The notes under the pieces were generated by a model. The model did no database searches. It was not told where the DNA came from and saw only the letters and a program-made list of their open reading frames with translations. Below, piece after piece: positions 12,060 through 21,430 of a stretch of 64,000 bases of DNA (its first letter is position 1; the number at the start of each line of letters is the position of its first letter). The position numbers and the translations under genes were made by a program. Source of the DNA: Dama dama (Eukaryota; Chordata; Mammalia; Artiodactyla; Cervidae); assembly GCF_033118175.1 (NCBI RefSeq), contig NC_083704.1, positions 51,610,501-51,674,500 of the forward strand. The letters are read 5' to 3'.

Positions 12060-12530
12060 ATGCTCAAAATTCTCCAAGCCAGGCTTCAACAGCATGTGAA
12101 CCATGAACTTCCAGATGTTCAAGCTGGTTTTAGAAAAGGCAGAGGAGCCAGAGGTCAAATTTCCAACATCCACTGGATCATTAAACAAGCAAGAGAGTTC
12201 CAGAAAAACATCTACTTCTGCTTTATTGACTATGCCAAAGCCTTTGACTGTGTGGATCAAAACAAACTGTGGAAAATTCTTCAAGAGATGGGGATACCAG
12301 ACCACCTTACCTGCCTCTTGAGAAATCTATATGCAGGTGAAGAAGAAACAGTTAGAACCAGACATGGAACAACAGACTGGTTCCAAATTGGGAAAGCAGT
12401 ACATGAAGGCTGTATATTGTCACCCTGCTTATTTAACTTATATGCAGAGTACAACATGCAAAATGCCAGGCTGGATGAAGCACAAGCTGGAATCAAGATT
12501 GCTGGGAGAAGTATCAATAACCTCAGATAG
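12060..12530 (+). pseudogene. BovB reverse transcriptase fragment (copy 3), stop at YADD
   Basis: These 156 residues are identical to residues 119-274 of the copy 2 RT frame except for one Lys to Gln change (IIKK to IIKQ). It contains motif A FIDYAKAFD and motif B EGCILSPCLFNLY, and shares the unusual VHEGC and YNMQNARL readings. It ends at TAG (12528-12530) in place of the YADD tyrosine, exactly as copy 2 does. Upstream, the copy carries its own stop (TAG at 11991-11993, in the stretch where copy 2 reads PKKGN), outside the near-identical tract. Confidence 0.92.
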
Positions 12531-12548
12531 GCAGATGACACCACCCTT

Positions 12549-13095
12549 ATGGCAGAAAGTGAAGAGGAACTAAAGAACCTCTTGATGAAAGTGAAAGAGG
12601 AGAGTGAAATAGTTGGCTTAAAACTCAACATTCAAAAATCGAAGATCGTGGCATCTGGTCCCATCACTTCACGGCAAATAGATGGGGAAACAGTGACAGA
12701 CTTTATTTTGGGGGGGCTCCAAAATCACAGCAGATGGTGACTGCAGTCATGAAATTAAAAGATGCTTGCTTCTTGGAAGAAAAGCTATGACCAACCTAAA
12801 TAGCATATTAAAAAGCAGAGACATTACTTTGCTAACAAAGGTCCGTCTGGTCCAGGCTATGGTTTTTCCAGTGGTCATGTATGGATGTGAGAGTTGGCCT
12901 GTGAAGAAAGCTGACCGCCGAAAAATTGATGCTTTTGAACTGTGGTGTTGGAGAAGACTCTTGAGAGTCCCTTGGACAGTAAGGAGATCCAACCAGTCCA
13001 TCCTAAAGGAGATCAGTCCTGAATATTCATTAGAAGGTCTGATGCTGAAGCTGAAACTCCAATACTCTGACCACCTGATGCAAAGAACTGTCTAA
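12549..13095 (+). pseudogene. BovB ORF C-terminal part (copy 3), frameshifted
   Basis: This is the same C-terminal BovB segment as in copy 2 but split into two frames (12549-12740 and 12766-13095). An extra G in the G-run near 12711-12717 shifts the frame. Other differences from copy 2 are Asp to Asn in NLNSILKSRD and a nonsense change just after LMQRTV (C to A). These lesions arose after the two copies became identical. The protein is non-functional. Confidence 0.9.
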
Positions 13096-13301
13096 TTTGA
13101 AAAGACCCTGATGGTGGGAAAGATTGAAGGTGGGAGGAGAAGGGGATGACAGAGGATGAGATGGCTGGATGGCATCACTGACTCGATGGACATGAGCTTG
13201 AGTAAACTCCAGGAGTTGGTGATGGACAGGGAGGCCTGGTGTGCTACAGTCCATGGGGTCACAAAGAGTCAGACATGACTGAGCAACTGAACTGAACTGA
13301 A

Positions 13302-13930
13302 CAAATGCCATACACAAAGATAAACTCAAAATTGATTAGAGACCTAAATGTAAGATCAGAAACTATAAAAATTCTTGGAGGAAAACATAGGCAAAACACT
13401 TGATGACATAAATCAAAGCAAGATCTTCTATGATCCACCTCCTAGAGTAGTGGAAATAAAACAAAAGTAAACAAATGGGACGTAATTAAACTTAAAAGCT
13501 TTTGCACTGCAAGGGAAACTACAAACAAGGTGAAAAGACAACCCTCAGAATGGGAGAAAATAATAGCAAATGAAGCAAGTGACAAAGAATTAATTTCCAA
13601 AATATACAAGCAGCTAATACAACTCAATACCAGAAAAACAAACAACCCAATCAAAAAGTCGGAAAAAGACATTTCTCCAAAGAAGACATACAGATGGCTA
13701 ACAAATGCATGAAAAGATGCTCAACATCAGTCATTATTAGAGAAATGCAAATCAAAACCACAATGAAATACCACCTCACACTAGTCAGAATGGCCATCAT
13801 CAAAAAGTCTACAATAAATGCTGGAGAAGGTATGGAGAAAAGGGAACCCTCTTGCATTGTTGGTGGGAATGTAAACAGATACAGCCACTATGGAAGATGG
13901 TATGGAGATTCCTTAAAAATCTAGGAATAA
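13302..13930 (+). mobile_element. L1 ORF2 3' portion
   Basis: L1 resumes after BovB copy 3 with the ORF2 C-terminal coding region. Phrases include SEWEKIIANEASDKELISKI in the frame at 13530-13712 and caaatcaaaaccacaatga near 13750. The sequence is broken by stops. It is interrupted at 13930 by a small L1-tail insertion. Confidence 0.85.
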
Positions 13931-14019
13931 CATGTCAATGTATGGCAAAAACCACTACAATATTGTAAAGTAATTAGCCTCTAATTAAAATAAATCAATT
14001 AATCAAAAAGAAAAAAAAG
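13931..14019 (+). mobile_element. 89-bp L1 3'-tail micro-insertion
   Basis: Only the last about 70 bp of an L1 3' end plus an A-rich tail is present, starting catgtcaatgtatggcaaaa. A 10-bp duplication ctaggaataa flanks it (13921-13930 and 14020-14029), proving insertion into the older L1. An element with virtually the same truncation point lies inverted at 33113-33198. Confidence 0.88.
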
Positions 14020-14736
14020 CTAGGAATAAAACCACCATATGACCCAGCAATCCCATTCCTAGGCATGTACCCTGAGGAAACCAAAACTGAAAAAGACACA
14101 CGTACCCCAATGTTCACTGCAGCACTATTTACAATAGCTAGACCACAGAAGCAACCTAGATGTCCATCAACAGGTGAACAGATAAAGAAGCTGTGGTACA
14201 CATATACAGTGGAACACTGCTCAGCCATAAGAAGGAACACATTTGAGTCGATTCTAATGAGGTGGATGAAGCTAGAGCCTATTACACAGTGAAGTTAATT
14301 CAGAAAGAGAAATATAAATATCATATATTGATGCATATTATGGAATCTAAAAAGATGGTACTGATGAATTTATTTTCAGGGCAGCAATGGAGAAACAGAG
14401 ATCAGAGATAGAGACAGAAATAGAGATCAGACCTATGCACACGGGGGCAGGGGAAGAGGGAGAGGGTGAGACGTATAGAGAGAGTAACATGGAAATTGAC
14501 GATACCGTATGTAAAACAGACAGCCAGTGGGAATCTGTTGCATGAGTCAGGGAACCCAAACAGGGACTCTGTGACAACCTAGAAGGGTGGGATGGGGAGG
14601 GAGATGGGAGGGAGGTTCGGGAGGGAGGGGACTTGGGTGTACCTATGGCTGATTCTTGTTGCTGTATGACACAAAACTAGAAAACCATATTAAGTAATTA
14701 CCCTTCAATTTTAAAAATAAGCTTAAAAAAAAAAAG
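14020..14736 (+). mobile_element. L1 ORF2 end, 3'UTR and A-tail
   Basis: This is the end of ORF2 (a frame at 14065-14292 includes the PRCPSTGEQIKKLWYTYTVE region), followed by the artiodactyl L1 3'UTR. The 3'UTR contains a G-run block at 14585-14630 and finishes with a short A-tail at about 14725-14736. The G-run block is a potential G-quadruplex and is described as a finding. Confidence 0.85.
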
Positions 14737-14928
14737 AAGTGCTTCTATCTTTTTAAATGAGTATCCCTATAACTGACTTTTTAGAATAACCAACTTACAG
14801 ATCAGATTAAAGGGCAGGAACTGCAGGAGGCTGGAGAGACTAACCAGGCCTCAACCCTGTCCTCAATTCCCATCTGAGGTCTAGCATCTGACTACACTCA
14901 CCATGACATAGTCTCTAGAAACTGTATC

Positions 14929-15380
14929 AGTTCAGTTTAGTTCAGTCACTCAGTCGTGTCCGACTCTTTGTGACCCCATGAATCGCAGCACACCAGGCCT
15001 CCTTGTCCATCACCAACTCCCGGAGTCCACCCAAACCCATGTCCATTGAGTCAGTGATGCCATCCAGCCATCTCATCCTCTGTCATCCCCTTCTCCTCCT
15101 GCCCCCAATCCTTCCCAGCATCAGGGTCTTTTCCAATGAGTCAACTCTTCACACCAGGTGGCCAAAGTATTGGAATTTCAGCTTCAGCATCAGTCCTTCC
15201 AATGAACACCCAGACTGATCTCCTTTAGGATGGACTGGTTGAATCTCCTTGCAGTCCAAGGGACTCTCAAGAGTCTTCTTCAACACCACAGTTCAAAAGC
15301 ATCATTTCTTCGGTGCTCAGCTTTCTTTATGGTCCAACTCTCACATCCATACATGACCACTGGAAAAACCATAGCCTTGA
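14929..15380 (-). mobile_element. BovB 3' end (copy 4), antisense
   Basis: This is a BovB tail on the minus strand, starting at the left with ttcagtttagttcagtcact and ending inside the C-terminal coding part. The target duplication ctagaaactgta / ctagaaattgta at 14914-14925 and 15381-15392 (one mismatch) marks both ends. Frames reading across it are antisense artefacts. Confidence 0.92.
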
Positions 15381-15392
15381 CTAGAAATTGTA

Positions 15393-16096
15393 TGACAGGG
15401 TACAGATGCATCACTGGTCAGCAGTGTGTATACATTTAAATGAATATCTTATTGTTCTTGTGACCACTTGTGACCCACCTGGGAAAGCACCAAGTACCCC
15501 TCTCCCTGGGGACTCGGGCTTGACGGTGGCAAACTTTCCAAAGTTGAAGCTACATAGCCACCTCTCTCATCTTGTGTGCCAGAGTACAGAACTCTGTGGC
15601 AGCGTTCTGTGCTAGGGCGAGAAAGAGGAAAGGAGGGAGGCAGTGTAGGTTGAACATAACTGAGAAAGAGAGAAAGCATCTAAGCAAGAAAGCCCCACAC
15701 AGCATCGCACATGGAAAAGAAGGCTGGCAACCCCGGGTGGAAATTCACAACTGGTGAAAATCACCCTGAAAATCTTCCACTTGTTGACTGCTAACCATCA
15801 CCTTACCCATGGACTTCATCTAAGTGGTCAAAGATTCTTTCACTCTCTGTTTCCTGTGTTTGATACACAGTTCCTAAGGTAGAGTGAAGAGGAGGAAATC
15901 AGGCATTCTCTTGGAGTCAAAAACGTCTCTGCAGGTGTGATCACATTCTCAGAAGACTGAAGACCAGCCTGGCCTTACATCCACGTTAACAATCAGCAGG
16001 AGGAGACTTGTGATGGTATAAAGTCCATCAAGCGATCAGTCTACCTTTGGGGCTGGATTAGACTGTCAGTGGCAACTCAAAACTTGTCCTTCTCCT
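15393..16096. other. Non-repetitive DNA, no gene recognised
   Basis: I see no young repeat and no frame with family resemblance. The short frames near 15449-15757 overlap each other on both strands and have low-complexity composition. Confidence 0.5.
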
Positions 16097-16104
16097 TAGA
16101 CCAT

Positions 16105-16299
16105 GCATGCTCGCTAAGTCGCTTCAGTCGTGTCCAACCTTTGCCACCCTGTGGACAACAGACCACCAGGCTCCTCTGTCCATGGAATTCTCTAGGCAAG
16201 AGTACTGGAGTGGGTTGCCATTTCTTTCTCCAGGGGATCTTCCCAACCCAGGGATCAAGTCCATGTCTCTTATGTCTCCTGCATTGGCAGGCAGGTTCG
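16105..16299 (-). mobile_element. Bov-A / BovB-tailed SINE, antisense
   Basis: The segment reads as the reverse complement of the Bov-A unit: gctcgctaagtcgcttcagt, then caccaggctcctctgtccat, then ccaggggatcttcccaaccc and the ctcctgcattggcaggcagg end. It is flanked by ttagacca at 16097-16104 and 16300-16307. The right copy overlaps the left end of the neighbouring hAT MITE, so the SINE landed at the edge of that older element. Confidence 0.85.
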
Positions 16300-16304
16300 T
16301 TAGA

Positions 16305-16527
16305 CCAGGGGCTGGTAAATCACGGCTCATAGGCTCAGTCTGGCCCATGGGCCACACCTTTGTAGCTGCAGTTTTACTGCAACTAAGTGGGGCTCATTCA
16401 TTGATGTATCATCTAAGGCTGCTTTTGCACTATGACAGCAAAGCTGAGTCATTGTGACCAAAACTGCACAGCCTACAAAGCCTAAATTATTATTTGATTC
16501 TTTACAGAAAAAGTTTGCTGACCCCAT
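16305..16527 (+). mobile_element. hAT-Charlie MITE (MER58-like)
   Basis: The left end cagggg(c)tgg..aaatc and the right end aaaagtttgctgacccc form imperfect terminal inverted repeats. The interior contains ctgcttttgcactatgacag and gcctacaaagcctaaat, typical of this short Charlie-derived family. It is a non-autonomous ancient DNA transposon. The exact family name is from memory and could be a relative. Confidence 0.7.
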
Positions 16528-18404
16528 GCTCTGGACCCTGAGGGCCCATGACATAGAAAGGAGAACACCAGTGATTATCTAGCCCTGATCCTCCTACTAA
16601 GATGAATGGTCTAATGCTTTTACTTAATGGCCAAGATATGTGTGAAATACCAGCAAAAATCTTTGCAAACAAACATTTTTAAAAACAGGTTTTGACAGTC
16701 CTTCTGCTTCCCATGAAAACCCAAAGGCACTAAAATTACAGTGACCCTGAGTCTCTGGAGACACACACATGCACTGTCACGTATGTTGCTTATCTTTGTG
16801 TGGATAAGCGAACAACAATTCAGAATTGCAGGCACCAGAGAAACTGCTACTTAGGGAATATTTTTTGAAAGACCTTGAAGGACCTGACTCTTCATGATTC
16901 CCTCCTCATTATTCCCCAAGAAGCTTTCAGTTTTTACTCTGTATTTAACCAAAGTTCCTACGAGACTATTAAAAAAAACCCGGAGCCACTGTGAAAATGA
17001 GTTAAAATAATAGTTTCTGAAAAATACTTGAAGTGCCATGGCATTCATCCTTTAGAACTGGGTTAGGGAGTACTATAATTTGGTCTGTCAGCACTGATGT
17101 CAGCGTACAGCAGACCCAGAACAGGGCAGGTCGACTCTCTAAGCTTTTAGGGGGCGGGAGGTGGTCTGAAACATTATAACAGCCTTAAATAAGACTTAAC
17201 ATTCACCCTTCTACAAGAAGTGGTCTTCAGGCTCTGACAAACACCACAGTTACAGACAGAAAACCAGAACCACGAGAAGACAGCCCCATCTAAAGGGTGC
17301 AGGCTCCGCATGTGACACTCAGGTGTGTGTACAGATGAGCTATGGCAGGCAGTGTGGGTAAGGATGCAAGGCTTAACTCTGTACTCAAACAGGAGCTGGC
17401 TGTGATGTGTGCTGTTACCCAGGTATCAGAGGACAGGGCTCCCTGCTGAAAACAAGACGTATTCAATACTAAGCACCTCGTTTTCTAAGTCACCGAGAAA
17501 AAGGACTCACCACCTCCTCACCTAGGGCTCACTAAGCCAGCTCTCTGCCATTAACCACCTGCCACCCCTGGAGCCCCAGTGCAGAGAGGTGACAGTAGTG
17601 TCTGGGAGGAGGAGAAGCAAAAGGGAGGCCCCCTTCCTAAATCTAAGTGACAAGGACTCAGGAGAGTCATAAAGATGGTCACACTCCAGAGGAGGACACA
17701 TGAGCTCCTTCCCCACTGAGGACTCTATGTCAGCCACAGTCCTGAACCACTGCTCTCCTTCCCGGAACAGAGAGACACGGAGAGGCAGGGTGGTCACCAT
17801 GCCGCCTGCTGGCCTGGCCAGGACTCACGAGCTTCCCCATGGGGTCCCAGGCTGGGGTTATCTCGGGGACCTCACCTGAGGGGACTGGTCACCATGAAAG
17901 GTGGGTCAGCCTAGTGACACAGGCGGTGCAGTTGGGATTACAGGGGCTAAGGCACAGCCACAAGACCCACATCAGGGCCTCTGGGGTGGGGAGGGCTTGG
18001 CAGACCCTTTGCAGAACCCCAGAGACCCTGCCCATGGATGCCTGCCAGATGGAGGGTCTGCCACCTGGCCGGTTTCAGGTACAAAAGATGCAAACCAATC
18101 AGGAAGAAACTCTCAGTCATAACTGAACAAAATGGGCACTTAATAGATAACGAACAAGTAAATGAGCAAATGTGCCCACCCTCTTAAAATTGTTTACTGT
18201 TACAAATCAGGGCACCAAGCTGGCAGAGGCAGGCGTGCTCAGGTCGGGGGAGGTACAGCAGTGATGCAGAGAACAAGCCCAAATCCCACAGCAGCGAACA
18301 TTCCTGAAAGTGGAAACGGGGCCACCGTGGCTCTCACGCAGCTATCGGGTGAAACGACTGTCTTCAAGACAAGTGCTGAAAATGGGACCTAACCACACAT
18401 ACAA
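16528..18404. other. Non-repetitive DNA, no gene recognised
   Basis: This is moderately GC-rich from 17,500 on. Overlapping frames occur on both strands (for example 17522-17800 minus, 17839-18126 plus) but none shows a domain, splice structure or family similarity. I treat them as chance. Confidence 0.5.
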
Positions 18405-19482
18405 GCTCTGTACAGCAAAGAAAATCATAAAACAAAATGACAACCCACAAAATGGGAGAAAATTCTTGCAAATGATGCGACCAACAAGGACTTAATTTCT
18501 AAAATATACAAACAGTTCATACAATTCAATAACAAAAACTCAATTGGAAAATGGACAGAAGACATAAATAACTATTTCTCCAAAAGAAGAAATACAGATG
18601 ACCAACAGGCACAAGAAAAGATGCTCCACGTTTCTAATTATCAGAGAAATGCAAATCAAAACGACAATGAGGTACCAACTCACACTGGTCAGAAAGGCCA
18701 TCATTGGAAAGTCTATAAATAATAAATGCTGGAGAGGGTGTGGAGTAAAGGGAACCCTCTTATATTGTTGATGGGAATGTAAACTGGTGCAGCTACTCTG
18801 AAGAACAGCATGGGGGTTTCTCAAAAAACTAAAAACAGAACTATCATATGATCCAGCAATCCCACTCCTGGGGACATACCCAGACAAAACTAGAATTCAA
18901 AAATAGGTACGCAGTTCACAGCAGCACTATTTAGAATAGTCAAGATGGAGGCAACCTAAATGTCCATTGACAGACGAATGGATAAATAAGATGTGGTACA
19001 CATATACCATGGTATATTACTCAGACATTGAGAAGAATGAGATAATGCCATTTGCAGCAACATGAACGGACCTAGAGATTATCAAACCAAGAGAAGTCAG
19101 AAAGAGAAAGACAAATACATTTGATATCACTTATATGTGGAATCTAAAAGATGACACAAGTGAACATATCTACGACATAGAAATAGACTTACAGAGAACA
19201 GACCTGTAGTTGCGGAGGGGGAGGGGGAAGGGGGAGGAGACAGTTGGGAGTCTGGGCTTAGGAGATGCAAACTATTATATATAGGATGGATAAACAACAA
19301 TGTCTTACTGTGTAGCACAGGTAATTATATTCACTAATGTGTGATAAATTACAATGGAAAAGAATATGAAAAAGAATATCTATCAACCTATCTGTAATGA
19401 GTCACTTTGCTATTTAGCAGAAATAAACACAACATTGAAAATTAACTATACTTCAATAAAATCTTACAAATAAAAAAGAAAT
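18405..19482 (+). mobile_element. L1 3' end, 5' truncated, intermediate age
   Basis: This is L1 ORF2 C-terminal coding sequence followed by 3'UTR. It begins near acaagctctgtacagcaaag and includes the gagaaatgcaaatcaaaac block at about 18645. A G-run tract lies at 19215-19236, and the element ends acttcaataaaatcttacaa with an A-rich tail. It is more diverged than the 5.5-14.7 kb copy and is non-functional. Confidence 0.87.
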
Positions 19483-21430
19483 ATTGCCCATAGAGAAAGA
19501 ATATATTCAAAATAAATTATGTATTAGTAAAATGAAATTTTTGAATTTTTTTTTTTTAAAAGAAGTGCTGGAGACAAGAAGCAGGTGTAGGGTGTAGGAA
19601 AACAGCAAAGCCGTTTCTAAAACACTAAGAGGAAAGGGCAGGAGACACAATGAAGATATGGCCACGGACACATTTATAACCCCTCTGCCCAATTTAGGGA
19701 AGGTAGACTGTAGGGTCCATCTCACCAGCATCAGCACCAGCGCTCAGATCCAGCCACCCTCACTGCCCTTGGGGCTCCTTCCAGCTACTCTTTCAATGCT
19801 GGGACATGGAGACTCAGACATGAATGAAATCTGATTTCTACCTCTTCATGGTCTACACCCAGAGTCCACAGTACTGAGTTCTGTCCACTATCCAGGAACT
19901 GTAGACAAGTCGAGCCCTCTTCACTGAGGGGCAGTAACAATGGAAGAAACCCATGGGCCACTGTGACACTCCTTTGGCCACTGACATACCCTGTCTTCCT
20001 TTCCCTAACCCTTTATAAAAATAATGCCCTATAAAAAAGCAATTGATCAGCTAGCTTTCTTATACCTCTCTTCTATCAACGCAATTTTCACCGTCACCAG
20101 AATGCTTTGGGTTTCTGTTTCTCAACATACCAACGGAGTGCACATTTCTGAGACTCCCCTACACAATCCCACTGGCACCACTTGGACAAGCCCAGTCTTG
20201 GGTCTATCAGCTGGGGACCTCACAGAAATTCCATTTCTGATGACTGATCCCAACAAAGCCATAGCTCAAGGCTTAAGGGGTGTGTTGTGTAATCAAAATA
20301 ACTATAACACCAACTAAAAGTCTGTTGGCAAGCAGCAGGGTGCCTCATGGGAACCCTTCCCAGGTAAAGCGCCGTATCATGGGAGGCAGACATCAGGAGA
20401 ACACACCTTGCAGATGAGTGATGGTAGCTGGGCTCCAGCTGGCAGTAAGAGAGAGTAAAGGCCTCCCCAAAACATACCTGGGTAGGAAAGGCTCGGCGTG
20501 GCAAAGGGGGAAGGGCCCAGGGAAGGAGCAAAGGGAACCTGACCAGCCAGAGGGCTTGGGTTCACTTTCTCTCATTGTTTTCATAATCGTGCAAGACCTC
20601 ACTAACCAACGTTGTGGCTCCTTTCTTCTAGTTTGCCTTTCCTGTACTTACTATAACACTGATCAGGTCAAAAACTAGGTTCATTGCAAATAAAAATGAG
20701 AACAACATCACTGGGACTTCATTCCAGAAAAACAGAAAAAGGAATGAGTGTTGATCTAATCTCTGTCTCCAGCTCACTTGGTGATTATCTGTAGTGGTTT
20801 AGAACTTCCCCTCCCCACTCAAAGGCTGGCCTGGTCTAACTTGAACAGCATCGTGGGCACTTTTGTCTCAGTTCCCAAGAGTTCCAATGGATGGCTCTTG
20901 TATAATTCACTAGGATACTGCATGTGGATCACTGGTGACAAAGGGTAAAGAACAACCCAGTTCATCTTTCTATTTAAATCTTTTTTGAAAAGCTAGAACT
21001 GTTTTGATCACTGAGGATCTTTTACATTACTTAGTGAACTCTGAGTCCTCCCTCATATCTATTTCCCAATCTTCTACTTGTCGGTTTTCTTGTTCTCCAA
21101 ACAGTGAACATGATTGTGGAACTACTCCATACCGTTAGTACTGAGGGAAACACATCCTTGGGAGTTCATGTTCAAGGTGGGGGAGAGAGAATTATGTGAT
21201 GAGAAAACTAACCCAAAGGTATCCAGGTGATACAAATGAATCAGGAAGGATGGCAGGACTCTTCTGAATTTGATAAATCGGCTGTATTGCAGAGGCTCCT
21301 GCAGAGGATTTTAATGGAATCTTGAAGAAGATAAGCAAAATAGCCCCGTGTAACAAAGGGTGATAAATCACAATTATTTTCCATTCATATTGCTGCAAAT
21401 TGCATCTTCCACTTGAGCAAATTTATTCTA
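19483..21430. other. Non-repetitive DNA, no gene recognised
   Basis: A T-run lies at 19544-19558. No repeat family was recognised with confidence. Overlapping antisense frames at 20220-20602 are chance frames in a GC-richer patch. Confidence 0.45.

Larger units (their letters stand above)
11875..13301 (+). mobile_element. BovB LINE (copy 3), 1.43 kb, sense within L1 ORF2
   Basis: This is a 5'-truncated BovB beginning in the RT domain and ending with the ACTGAACTGAAC tail. Upstream L1 breaks off in gaacattccct and resumes after it in atgccatacacaaag, the expected continuation of L1 ORF2. No long target duplication is visible. The first about 170 bp and last about 105 bp differ from BovB copy 2 by roughly 11-14%. 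The central 12049-13196 is almost identical to the reverse complement of 6819-7965. Confidence 0.95.
5500..14736 (+). mobile_element. Nearly full-length artiodactyl L1, dead, with three nested insertions
   Basis: The L1 pieces read collinearly on the plus strand. They are a T-rich 5'UTR (about 5500-6318), the ORF1 region (6319-6712 and 8484-8980), ORF2 (about 9050-11874, then 13302-13930 and 14020-14300), and a purine-rich 3'UTR ending in an A-tail near 14736. Removing the inserts (BovB at 6713-8483 and 11875-13301, L1 tail at 13931-14019) leaves roughly 5.9 kb, close to the usual length of a full L1. Stops and frameshifts are frequent throughout, so no protein can be made. The 5' edge is uncertain. 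Confidence 0.88.

Noticed and set aside
6713..13301. Simple inverted segmental duplication as the origin of the BovB pair
   Set aside because: Truncation points and target-site context differ and both flanks inside the elements are 11-14% diverged. Only the central part is near-identical, so duplication of the whole unit does not fit.
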